Origin: Micromonospora sp. MW-13
GTDB lineage: Bacteria > Actinomycetota > Actinomycetes > Mycobacteriales > Micromonosporaceae
Direction: 5' to 3'
NCBI RefSeq assembly: GCF_003434305.1
Contig: NZ_QKKX01000009.1
Location: 682,001-746,000 of the forward strand
DNA length: 64,000 nt
A program made the position numbers and the translations under genes. Position 1 is the stretch's first letter; every line of letters begins with the position of its first letter. Below the pieces are notes generated by a model. It worked only from the letters and a program-made list of their open reading frames with translations. It searched no databases and was not told the DNA's origin. Positions 10,140 through 17,827 of this stretch are shown piece by piece.

Positions 10140-10309
10140 CCCGCCCGCCGCCGGCTCGGCCGGGCGGTGGGGTGGCTCGCCCGGGGCGCGGGACGGACCC
10201 CGGGGGCACGGGGAGGAAAAGGGGGCCGCTTCGTCACCTTTCGACACCACCTCCGCACCTGGTTTCCTGACCATCGACCGACCGGGTCCACCAGAGAAAG
10301 CAGGACGTC

Positions 10310-10738
10310 ATGTCGACCCTCCGCCGTACCCTCGCCGTGTCCACCGCGCTGGCCGCCGTCGGCGCCGCGTCGCTGGTCAACGCCTCGCCCGCCCTGGCCA
10401 GCACGCCGGCCAGCTGCTCCAACGTCCGTCAGATCGGCACCACCCGGGTGCTGACCGTCGGCGGGATGGAGGCGGCGTCGGTGAAGCAGTACTACGGCTG
10501 CGGCTACAACTACGCCTACATCTACGTGTGGCAGCAGTACCGCGACACCCACTCCAACTGGGACCTGTACGTCCACGTGATCGACCATTCGGACAGCGGC
10601 TCGGACTACGGGGTGGGCCAGCTCAACAACACCACCCGGGCGGAGCTGTGGGGCGCGCCGGCCAACACCGCCGCGCACTGCACGCACGTCACCGGCTACC
10701 TCAACTCCACGGGTGGCTCGACCAGCAAGGTCTGCTGA
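10310..10738 (+). CDS. Small secreted protein of unknown function
   Basis: 142 aa with a clear Sec signal peptide: basic MSTLRRT, hydrophobic core, likely cleavage after ASPALA at about residue 30. The mature part of about 112 aa has four Cys (near 36, 62, 124 and 142), which could form two disulfides, and is rich in Tyr, Asn, Thr and Ser (YYGCGYNYAYIYVW). It has no known catalytic motif. The ATG has an AAAGCAGGA ribosome-binding stretch upstream. It lies between GT-C-like paralogues 2 and 3 and is followed by two strong hairpins. Whether it is a substrate of those membrane proteins is speculation based on location. Confidence 0.72.
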   Translation: MSTLRRTLAVSTALAAVGAASLVNASPALASTPASCSNVRQIGTTRVLTVGGMEAASVKQYYGCGYNYAYIYVWQQYRDTHSNWDLYVHVIDHSDSGSDYGVGQLNNTTRAELWGAPANTAAHCTHVTGYLNSTGGSTSKVC

Positions 10739-10747
10739 CGTCGTCCC

Positions 10748-10775
10748 GCCGGGGCGCGGTCGACCGCGCCCCGGC
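10748..10775. terminator. Perfect 28-bp palindrome, terminator-like
   Basis: A perfect self-complementary 28-bp sequence centred on GTCGAC, 9 bp after the small secreted gene's stop. It is the first of two hairpins in the convergent gap to paralogue 3. Confidence 0.6.
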
Positions 10776-10776
10776 C

Positions 10777-10803
10777 GGCCCCCGCCACGCGTCGGCGGGG
10801 GCC
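10777..10803. terminator. Second hairpin of a tandem terminator
   Basis: 10-bp perfect arms at 10777-10786 and 10794-10803 with a 7-nt loop. With the preceding palindrome it makes a double hairpin that could stop transcription from both sides. Confidence 0.6.
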
Positions 10804-10848
10804 GTTCCGCACACTGCCCGAGCACCAGCGCGAACGCGGTGCCCGACC

Positions 10849-12798
10849 TCACCCGACGAGCGGACGGACGTCCCAGAGCCAGACGTCGTCGACCCGCCGC
10901 GCCGGGCCGAGCAGGGCGGTCATCAGGTCACGCAGGACCGCCTCGCGGGGGTGCGCGCCGAGGACGACCACCGACGCCTTCCAGTAGCGCAGGTCCTCGA
11001 CCACCTGGCGGCGGTTCTCCGGGGTCAGCGCCGGCAGCGTGCCCGAGTCCATGGTGGAGTAGACCAGGGTGCTGGTCGGCCGGTTCGGGGCACCGAAGAC
11101 GCCCTCGCCGTCGACGTTCGGGCCGATGAAGTAGCCGCCGGGGACCGGGAAGGCGTGCCCGGTCAGCGCGCTCCACCGCAGGGTGGGCAGGCCGTGCACG
11201 TTGCTGGGGATCGGCACCGGCACCAGGGTCCGGCCCGCTGGCACGTAGGGCCGCCAGCCGCCGGCCGTGATGAACCTCGGCGGCGGGTCGATCTGCTGGG
11301 CCGGCAACGGCCGGGGCACCAGCGGCAGCACGGCGAGCGCGATGGCGGCGTACCCGACCGGGCGGAGCCAGCGGCGCGACCGGGCGGGCGCGGCGGTGGG
11401 GCCGGTCCGGGTCCCGGCGGCCCGCGCCGGGGCCGCCGAGCCGGTGGTGCCGGCGGCCGAACGGGGGGCCGGCACCACCGGCGAGGGGGCCGGTGCGGTG
11501 CGGGCCAGCGCGTCCCAGGCCAGGGCGAGCAGCACGCCGAGGGCGGCGGCCACCACCAGGGCCAGCCGGGTGGGCATCATCATCTCCACCAGCGGCAGGT
11601 CGTCCGGGATGTACGCCCAGGGACCGTCGATCGTGGTCTCCGCGCCGTCGAAGCGCACCACCGGGCCGATCGAGGCGACGGTGAAGACCACCACCAGCAC
11701 GGCGACGATCCGGGCCGCCAGCGACCGGCGGACCAGCAGCACCAGGGCGACCAGCGCCAGCAGCACCAGCGGCCAGCCGAACCAGGTGTTCTGCTCGGTC
11801 AGGCCGATGGTCTTCTCCACCGCCTCGTCCCCGGCGGCGGTGTCCCGGGCGAACGTCACGAAGGCCACCAGGTCCTCGCCCCAGTTGTGGAACACCCCGC
11901 CCTGTAGGCCCCGGTAGGACTGCGGGCCGTTGAACTGGAACCAGATCGGGTACGCGGTGAGCAGCAGCGTCAGCCCGCCGCCGAGGCCGAGCGCGGCCAG
12001 GAAGCCGCCGGCCCGCTGCCGCGTCGCCCGGGGTCGCTGCGCCGCGTACGCGGCCACCACCACCAGGCAGCCCAGCGCGGTCAGCAGCAGCATCTCCTCG
12101 TTGATGAAGACCTGGTACGCCACCAGCAGGCCGAGCACCACCCCGTCGCGCCGCCAGCTCCGCCCCGGCTCACCCAGCCGCAGCACCCGGGCCACGATCA
12201 CCGGCAGCAGGTAGTTCGAGACGAAGTTCGGCTGCCCGTTGGCGTGGTGCACGATGCCGGGCGCGAAGCCGAGGAACGCGCCGCCGACGAACGCCGCCGC
12301 CCGCGAGCGCACCAGGTGCCGCGACAGCATCCAGTACGCCGTGCCGGCCGTCGCCGCGAGCGCCCCGCCGAGGTAGAGGGCGTACGTCACCTGCGGCCCG
12401 AACAGCCACGTCACCGGGGCCAGCGGCAGGGTGGCCCCGAGCAGCGACGTGTTCGCCATCATGTTCACCCCGTCCGGGGCGTTCTGCCGCATGGAGAACA
12501 GCGGGTTCTCCAGGTGGCGCAGCGAGTACGCGCCGTGCGAGAAGAGCCACTCGAACCAGCTGTGGTCGGTCGGCAGGTGCGACGACACCCGGTGCTGGAC
12601 GTCCCCCCAGTAGTTCAGGCACACGAGGACGCCGAGCAGCACATAGGCTCCGATGGCCAGGACGTCGGCGCGGGTCGGTCGCCGCCGGGGCCGACGCGGT
12701 GTGCCTGTGCCCGCCCCGTCGGGTCCGGTCGGCGCGGCCTGCGCCGCGACGGGTGCGGAGTCGGAGTTCAGCGAGGGGTCTACCACCGGCACAGCCAC
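10849..12798 (-). CDS. Polytopic membrane protein, GT-C-glycosyltransferase-like (paralogue 3 of 3)
   Basis: 649 aa. It has the same plan as the two genes to its left: disordered lead, acidic first loop (PTDHSWFEW), APDGVNMMANTS, LPLAPVTWLFG, INEEMLLL, TEQNTWFGW, MPTRLALV, then a soluble tail with PAGRTLVPVPIP, PGGYFIGP, DLRYWKASVVV and LWDVRPLVG. Gln replaces the second Glu of the EEN motif. GTG at 12798 was chosen because a perfect TACGAT lies 8 nt upstream (12807-12812) with no Shine-Dalgarno; a longer ORF begins at 12894 but would read through that element. It is divergent from the propeller gene. Function is unknown; the GT-C relation is inferred from topology. Confidence 0.7.
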   Translation of the reverse strand: MAVPVVDPSLNSDSAPVAAQAAPTGPDGAGTGTPRRPRRRPTRADVLAIGAYVLLGVLVCLNYWGDVQHRVSSHLPTDHSWFEWLFSHGAYSLRHLENPLFSMRQNAPDGVNMMANTSLLGATLPLAPVTWLFGPQVTYALYLGGALAATAGTAYWMLSRHLVRSRAAAFVGGAFLGFAPGIVHHANGQPNFVSNYLLPVIVARVLRLGEPGRSWRRDGVVLGLLVAYQVFINEEMLLLTALGCLVVVAAYAAQRPRATRQRAGGFLAALGLGGGLTLLLTAYPIWFQFNGPQSYRGLQGGVFHNWGEDLVAFVTFARDTAAGDEAVEKTIGLTEQNTWFGWPLVLLALVALVLLVRRSLAARIVAVLVVVFTVASIGPVVRFDGAETTIDGPWAYIPDDLPLVEMMMPTRLALVVAAALGVLLALAWDALARTAPAPSPVVPAPRSAAGTTGSAAPARAAGTRTGPTAAPARSRRWLRPVGYAAIALAVLPLVPRPLPAQQIDPPPRFITAGGWRPYVPAGRTLVPVPIPSNVHGLPTLRWSALTGHAFPVPGGYFIGPNVDGEGVFGAPNRPTSTLVYSTMDSGTLPALTPENRRQVVEDLRYWKASVVVLGAHPREAVLRDLMTALLGPARRVDDVWLWDVRPLVG

Positions 12799-12806
12799 GA
12801 CGGGCC

Positions 12807-12812
12807 ATCGTA
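12807..12812 (-). promoter_or_regulatory. -10 element of a probable leaderless promoter for paralogue 3
   Basis: TACGAT reads on the minus strand 8 nt before the GTG at 12798. It fixes the preferred start of the membrane protein. Confidence 0.5.
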
Positions 12813-12896
12813 CAGACGTCGCCGCGTGGCGCCGCCCGGCCGGTGCGCCCCGGTGCCGACCGGGTGGGCCGGCAGCCAGCTCGGGGAGGAACACCA

Positions 12897-14186
12897 GTGA
12901 CCGTCATCGACCTCGGTGAGCTGCGCGGCGCCGTCGAGCCGGAGCCGCCCCGCCCGCCCCGGGCGGTGGGCCGGCCGCTGCGGGTGGCGCTGGCCGGGGC
13001 CGTCGCGCTGCTCACCCTGGCCGCGTCCGCGCCGGTCGCGCGGCCCGTCTCGGCGGTCGTACCCGGCGGCCCCGGCGTCGAGGTCTTCCTCATCGGCGAC
13101 CGCATGTACGTGGTGGAGCAGGTGGCCGCGGGCTCGGACGGCACGCGCGAGGTGGCCGCCTACACGACGCCGGCCGGTCCCGGTGGCTCCCTCCGGCCGC
13201 TGTGGCACACCACGGCGCCCGGCGGCACCGGCCCGTTCCAGGTACGGGAGCACGGCGGGTTCGTGCTCCTCACCGGAGGCCCTGACGGGCGGGCGACCGA
13301 GACGGTCGTCGTGGACCTGGCGACCGGCCGGCAGCGGTGGCGGCAGCCCGGCTTCCCGGCCCCCACCGTCGATGGTGGGCTGCTCCTGCTCGGGGGCGGC
13401 GACGACGAGACGGCCGGCTCCGTGCACGTGGTGGACCTGGCGTCGGGGCGGGCCCGGTGGTCGGCGCCGGCCACGCCGGGCCTGATGGCCGAGCGCCGCC
13501 GGGGCGCGGAGACCGACCGGGTCGTGTTGATCAGCGGATCCGGGCGGACCGAAGTGCGGGACGCCGGGTCCGGGGCGGTCCTGGTCGCCCGCGAGGCCGG
13601 TCCCGCCGGGCGGGGGTACCCGAGCGCCAACGTCGTCGGGGACCTGCTGCTGGTGACGGTCGAGGACAGCGTCGACGCCGGCCGGGTCACCGCGTACGGG
13701 CTGGACGCGCTGGACCGGCGCTGGGAGCTCGACCTGTCGGCGTACGTGACGTGGTGCGGCGACCTGCTCTGCGCCGCCGTCCGCGACGTCGGGGTCTCGG
13801 CGCTCGACCCGGCGACGGGCCGGACCAGGTGGGCCAACCCGCGCTGGCCGTGGTTCGTCGCGGCTCCGGGCGGCCGGCTCCTCGCGGCCGCTCCCGGCAG
13901 CGCGGCGGCCCTGGAGTTCGCCGTGCTGGACGCCGCCACCGGGCGGACGGTCGCCGAGCTGGGGCGCTGGGAGCTGGTGGACAACCAGGCCCCGGACGAG
14001 CCGCGGTTCGGCGTCCGGCAGACCCGGGAGGGCGGGCTGCTGGTCGCCGAGCTGGACCCGGCGCGCGCGGTGGCCCGACGGCTCGACGTGCTGCCCGACG
14101 CGGCGGGGGAGTGCCGCTCCGCCGGCCGGGGCCTGGTCTGCCGCCGCCCGGGCGGGACGTACGGCTGGTGGCGGCTGCCCCGGTGA
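12897..14186 (+). CDS. Membrane-anchored PQQ-type beta-propeller protein
   Basis: 429 aa. One hydrophobic segment at about residues 28-52 acts as a signal anchor or uncleaved signal. After it come repeated blades of the PQQ-like/WD type with a recurring DLATGRQRW or DPATGRTRW theme (VVDLATGRQRWRQP, VVDLASGRARWSAP, ALDPATGRTRWANP). Such domains usually act as an extracytoplasmic scaffold or ligand-binding surface. No quinone-binding or catalytic residues can be assigned. GTG at 12897 has GGGGAGGA 6 nt upstream, which decides the start. It is divergent from GT-C-like paralogue 3. Confidence 0.72.
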   Translation: MTVIDLGELRGAVEPEPPRPPRAVGRPLRVALAGAVALLTLAASAPVARPVSAVVPGGPGVEVFLIGDRMYVVEQVAAGSDGTREVAAYTTPAGPGGSLRPLWHTTAPGGTGPFQVREHGGFVLLTGGPDGRATETVVVDLATGRQRWRQPGFPAPTVDGGLLLLGGGDDETAGSVHVVDLASGRARWSAPATPGLMAERRRGAETDRVVLISGSGRTEVRDAGSGAVLVAREAGPAGRGYPSANVVGDLLLVTVEDSVDAGRVTAYGLDALDRRWELDLSAYVTWCGDLLCAAVRDVGVSALDPATGRTRWANPRWPWFVAAPGGRLLAAAPGSAAALEFAVLDAATGRTVAELGRWELVDNQAPDEPRFGVRQTREGGLLVAELDPARAVARRLDVLPDAAGECRSAGRGLVCRRPGGTYGWWRLPR

Positions 14187-14193
14187 CCCGGGT

Positions 14194-14220
14194 CCGGCGC
14201 GGGCAGCCGGGCCGCGCCGG
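14194..14220. terminator. Hairpin between convergent genes
   Basis: Perfect 9-bp arms at 14194-14202 and 14212-14220 with a 9-nt loop, between the propeller gene stop and the C39-like peptidase stop. Confidence 0.5.
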
Positions 14221-14249
14221 GTCGCGACCGGTGGTCCGGCGCGCCCGGG

Positions 14250-15446
14250 TTACCAGTTGGGCTGGTCCGGCGGCGGGGGCAGTGGCACGTCGGGCGGCCG
14301 GATGACGTAGACGATCCCGCCGCTGCCGCCCAGCCAGGCCGCCTCGAACCGGTCCCGGTCCACGGTGCGGCGCACGTCGGCGTCGTCCGGGGCGTACGGG
14401 TCGTTGAGCACCGGGTCGCCGTCGGCGGTGAACCCGACCAGCACCATCAGGTGCCCCCTGGTGTCGTAGTCCAGCCCCGGCACCTCGCCCCGGCGGAACG
14501 CGGCGGAGAGCACCAGCGGCACCCCGGCGGCCACGAACGCCCCGGCCTCGGCCAGCGACCGCAGCCGGGTGACGAACGCGTCCACCCCGTGCCCGCCGGC
14601 GTACGCCGCGTTGAACGCCCAGTTGCCCGCCCCGTCGAAGGCCGGGTCGTAGCAGTGCCGGGCGGCGTGCACCACCACCGGCCGGGGGCCGGGCGGCGTG
14701 ACCCAGGCGTACCGGTCGGGGGCCGGGCCGGCGGCCCAGAAGTCCAGCACCATCGAGACGCTGGTCGGGCTGCACCAGGAGTGCCCGCCGCCGCCCCAGC
14801 GTCGCTCGGCCCCGCCGTGCAGCCGCTGCGAGTACCGGGGCACGTCCAGCACCCGGCCCCAGCCGGCCCGGTCGCCCTCGGCGGCCCGGTGCGCGCCGAC
14901 CGGGGTGGCCGGCCGCGGGCCGGAGGCGACCGCGCCGAGCGCGCGCAGCAGCGGGGTGGCGGTGCCGCCGGCCGGCCGCAGCAGCGTCACCCGGGCCTGC
15001 CAGCCGGTGACCGTCGCGCCGGTGACGACCAGGGTGTCCGTGTCGACCCGGGCGTCGGCGTCCCGCTGGCCGGGCACCGAGGTACGGCCGAAGGGCTCGT
15101 CGTCGGCGGCCCAGCGGCCAAGCTGGTACCAGCCGGTGGCCGGGGCGTCGGCGTGCCAGCCGCGCAGCTCGACGAGGATCCCGCAGCCGTCGGGGGTGTC
15201 GGCGGCCCAGGAGGGGACCACCTCGGCGACGGCGAACCCGGTGGACACCGGCGGCGAGGTCCAGCTCGCCGCGTCGTACCGGCGGGTGGGGTCGTCGGGG
15301 TGGGCGAGCCGGCCGGTCGGGGCGGCGAGGACCGCGCCGGCGGCGTCCGCGCGGACCCCGTCGCCGGCCCCGGCGGCCAGGTCGGCCGGGAGCCGGAAGC
15401 GCCGGTGGACGACGTCCCGCCGGGTGGTCGGGGCCGGTCCGGTCAT
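14250..15446 (-). CDS. C39-like (papain-fold) cysteine peptidase family protein
   Basis: 398 aa. The C-terminal half matches the Peptidase_C39_2 pattern: DVPRYSQ, then WCSPTSVSMVL with the presumed nucleophile Cys, a later GHLMVLVGF with the catalytic His, and VLNDPYA with the Asp. The N-terminal 190 residues are a beta-rich domain (WYQLGRWA, TLLRPAGG) of unknown role. There is no signal peptide, so the protein is probably cytoplasmic or exported by another route. Substrate is unknown. ATG at 15446 is followed directly by a Thr/Arg-rich start; the upstream ribosome-binding stretch is GGGAGCGG. Convergent with the propeller gene and divergent from the two-component system. Confidence 0.8.
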   Translation of the reverse strand: MTGPAPTTRRDVVHRRFRLPADLAAGAGDGVRADAAGAVLAAPTGRLAHPDDPTRRYDAASWTSPPVSTGFAVAEVVPSWAADTPDGCGILVELRGWHADAPATGWYQLGRWAADDEPFGRTSVPGQRDADARVDTDTLVVTGATVTGWQARVTLLRPAGGTATPLLRALGAVASGPRPATPVGAHRAAEGDRAGWGRVLDVPRYSQRLHGGAERRWGGGGHSWCSPTSVSMVLDFWAAGPAPDRYAWVTPPGPRPVVVHAARHCYDPAFDGAGNWAFNAAYAGGHGVDAFVTRLRSLAEAGAFVAAGVPLVLSAAFRRGEVPGLDYDTRGHLMVLVGFTADGDPVLNDPYAPDDADVRRTVDRDRFEAAWLGGSGGIVYVIRPPDVPLPPPPDQPNW

Positions 15447-15593
15447 CGCCGCTCCCTCCGCCGCACATCAGCGCCGGGAAGCATCCCCTACCTGAAGGTT
15501 TTTTGCAATGACGGCCCCGGTGCGGGCGGCGCGACGCCGGTTTGGTGGCCGGCACTAGGTTTGTCGGCAGGTCAGCCGGCGAGGAGGTCGGGC

Positions 15594-16262
15594 ATGCGGG
15601 TACTGGTGGTCGAGGACGAGCGCAACCTCGCCGACGCGATCGCGCGCGGGCTGCGCAAGCGTGGCATGGCGGTCGACGTCGCCTACGACGGGAACTCGGG
15701 CCACGAGCTGGCCTTCGTGACCCGGTACGACGTGGTGGTGCTGGACCGGGACCTGCCCGGCATGCACGGCGACCAGATCTGCGCCGAGCTGGCCGCCTCC
15801 GGCACCCTGACCCGGGTGCTCATGCTCACCGCCAGCGGCACGGTCGCCGACCGGGTCGAGGGGTTGCAGCTCGGCGCGGACGACTACCTGCCCAAGCCGT
15901 TCGCCTTCGACGAGCTGGTGGCCCGGGTGCAGGCGCTCGGCCGGCGGGCGACCCCGGCGGCCCCGCCGTTGCTCGCCGTCGCCGACCTGGTGCTCGACCC
16001 GGCCCGCCGGCTGGTGACCCGGGGCGGCGAACCGGTCGACCTGACGAACAAGGAGTTCGGGGTGCTGGCCGAGCTGCTCAAGGCGCGCGGGGCGGTGGTC
16101 TCCAGCGAGGAGCTGCTGGAGCGGGTCTGGGACGCCAACACCGATCCGTTCACCACCATCGTCCGGGTCACCGTGATGACCCTGCGCAAGAAGCTGGGCG
16201 ACCCGCCGCTGATCGAGACGGTCGTCGGGGCCGGCTACCGTACCGCCGAGGGGTCGGCGTGA
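15594..16262 (+). CDS. OmpR/PhoB-family response regulator
   Basis: 222 aa. The receiver domain has acidic EDE at 7-9, the phosphoacceptor Asp51 in VVVLDRDLPG, a switch Thr near 79 and Lys101 in LPKPF. A winged-helix DNA-binding domain follows at about 125-220, with LTNKEFGVLAELL and VGAGYRT. ATG at 15594 follows GAGGAGG and gives the exact family N-terminus (MRVLVVEDE). Its stop overlaps the sensor kinase start (GTGA), so the pair is coupled. The stimulus and regulon cannot be read from the sequence; none of the flanking genes is a clear target. Confidence 0.95.
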   Translation: MRVLVVEDERNLADAIARGLRKRGMAVDVAYDGNSGHELAFVTRYDVVVLDRDLPGMHGDQICAELAASGTLTRVLMLTASGTVADRVEGLQLGADDYLPKPFAFDELVARVQALGRRATPAAPPLLAVADLVLDPARRLVTRGGEPVDLTNKEFGVLAELLKARGAVVSSEELLERVWDANTDPFTTIVRVTVMTLRKKLGDPPLIETVVGAGYRTAEGSA

Positions 16263-17515
16263 GCGCCCCGCCCCGCCCCGCGGCCCGCCGCCGCACCCTG
16301 CCCCGGCCGTCGCTGCGCCGCCCGGCCGTCCGGCTGCGGCCCACCCTGCGGCTGCGGCTGACCCTGCTCAACGGGGTGCTGCTGGTGGGCGCCGGGGCGA
16401 TCCTGGTGCTGCTGGCCTGGCTGCTGGTCCGCGACGCGCTGCGCCCCACCGACGAGCTGGTGCCCGGCACCACCGTGCTGCTGGCCGACGGCCGGTTGCT
16501 CGACGCCGGGCAGTGGCAGCAGCAGCTCGTCGACGCGGCGTCGCAGGAGCTGCTGGCCAAGGGCCTGGGGGCGCTGCTGGCGATCAGCGTGGTCGGGGTG
16601 GCCGGCGCGTACGCGGTGGCCGGGCGGGCGCTGCGCCCGCTGCACCAGGTCACCGCGACCGCCCAGCGGCTCGGCGAGGCCACCCTCGACCAGCGGATCG
16701 GCTGGTCCGGGGCGGACGACGAGGTGGCCGAGCTGGCCAAGACGTTCGACGCCATGCTGGACCGGATCGCCGCCGCGTTCGAGGCGCAGAAGCGTTTCGT
16801 GGCCAACGCCTCGCACGAACTGCGCACCCCGCTGGCGGTGATGCGGACCGAGATCGACGTGACGCTCAGCGACGACGAGGCCGACGCCGCTGAATACCGT
16901 CGGATGGCCACCGTGGTCCGGGACGCCTCCGAGCGGGCCAACGGGCTGGTCGACGCGTTGCTGGTGCTCGCCCGCAGCGAGGCCCAGGCCGGCCGGCGGC
17001 TGGGTCGGCGCACCGAGTGCGACCTGGCCACCGGCACCGTCAACGCGCTCTCGGCCGTGCGCCGGGAGGTGGAGCGGATCGGGCTGCGGGTGCAGACCTC
17101 CCTGGAGCCGGCCCCGGTCGTCGGCGACCCCGGGCTGCTGGACCGGCTGGCCGGCAACCTGATCGAGAACGCGGTCCGCTACAACCACCTGCACGGCCGG
17201 ATCCAGGTGCGCACCGGCACGGACGGCTGCACGTCCTGGCTGGTCGTCGCCAACACGGGCTTCGAGGTCAGCCAGGCCGACGTGCCGGGGCTGTTCGAGC
17301 CGTTCCGCCGGGGCGGGCAGGAACGCACCGGGGCCCGGGGCTCCGGGCTGGGGCTGTCCATCGTCCGCGCGGTCTGCGACGCGCACGGCGGGACCGTGCG
17401 GGTCGTCGCCCAGCCCGGCGGCGGCCTGGAGGTCACGGTGACCCTGCCCGCCGCCGACGCCACGCCGGTGCTGACCGGCCCGACCCAGGGCGGGCGGTCC
17501 GCGACCGACCGGTGA
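16259..17515 (+). CDS. Two-component sensor histidine kinase
   Basis: 418 aa. Transmembrane segments at about 36-57 and 103-122 bracket a short external loop of about 45 residues. A HAMP linker follows, then HisKA with His186 in NASHELRTPLAV, and an HATPase domain with N-box NLIENAVRYN, a NTGFEV segment in place of the usual DxGxG, and a GSGLGLSIV G2 box. The small sensor loop suggests sensing at or in the membrane. GTG at 16259 overlaps the response regulator stop. The weak G1 box is noteworthy but recurs, as I recall, in related actinobacterial kinases. Confidence 0.93.
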   Translation: MSAPPRPAARRRTLPRPSLRRPAVRLRPTLRLRLTLLNGVLLVGAGAILVLLAWLLVRDALRPTDELVPGTTVLLADGRLLDAGQWQQQLVDAASQELLAKGLGALLAISVVGVAGAYAVAGRALRPLHQVTATAQRLGEATLDQRIGWSGADDEVAELAKTFDAMLDRIAAAFEAQKRFVANASHELRTPLAVMRTEIDVTLSDDEADAAEYRRMATVVRDASERANGLVDALLVLARSEAQAGRRLGRRTECDLATGTVNALSAVRREVERIGLRVQTSLEPAPVVGDPGLLDRLAGNLIENAVRYNHLHGRIQVRTGTDGCTSWLVVANTGFEVSQADVPGLFEPFRRGGQERTGARGSGLGLSIVRAVCDAHGGTVRVVAQPGGGLEVTVTLPAADATPVLTGPTQGGRSATDR

Positions 17516-17827
17516 CCCGCCGGCCGGCGGTCAGCTTTTCGTGGGCCCGGCCCGGCTGACCCGGCGCGGCCGGTGCCGGGTGGGCGGGGCGGCGGACGTC
17601 GGGCGGTCGGGGCGGCGTCGGGTGCTCGGGTGGGGCCACCACGCGGTCGGGCAGAGCCACCACGCGGTCGGGCAGAAAGCGCCACCCGTGCTGGACGGCC
17701 GCCCACCGGTGGGTGAAAGTGTGGTGGCGCCATGTCACCCGCGGCGCGTGCCCCGGACCGGCCGCGCCTCAGCCCGTCCAACGTACGTGGTCGCCTCCCC
17801 CGTCCGCCCGTGCTCCGGGAGTTGCCC
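17516..17827. other. 312-bp gene-free stretch with direct repeats
   Basis: No coding frame looks real here. Just after the kinase stop, GTCAGC (17531-17536) and GCTGAC (17555-17560) can pair as a weak terminator. A 20-bp direct repeat (17635-17675) and an inverted GTGGTGGC copy (17721-17728) precede the secreted propeller/malectin gene and may be its control region. Confidence 0.5.
17635..17675. repeat. 20-bp tandem direct repeat, possible operator pair
   Basis: GCCACCACGCGGTCGGGCAG occurs at 17635-17654 and again at 17656-17675, a 21-bp period that places both copies on the same DNA face. Part of it recurs inverted at 17721-17728. Confidence 0.55.

Noticed and set aside
17732..17827. Longer start for the malectin protein at ATG 17732
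   Set aside because: No ribosome-binding site, and it would place about 32 polar residues before the signal peptide.
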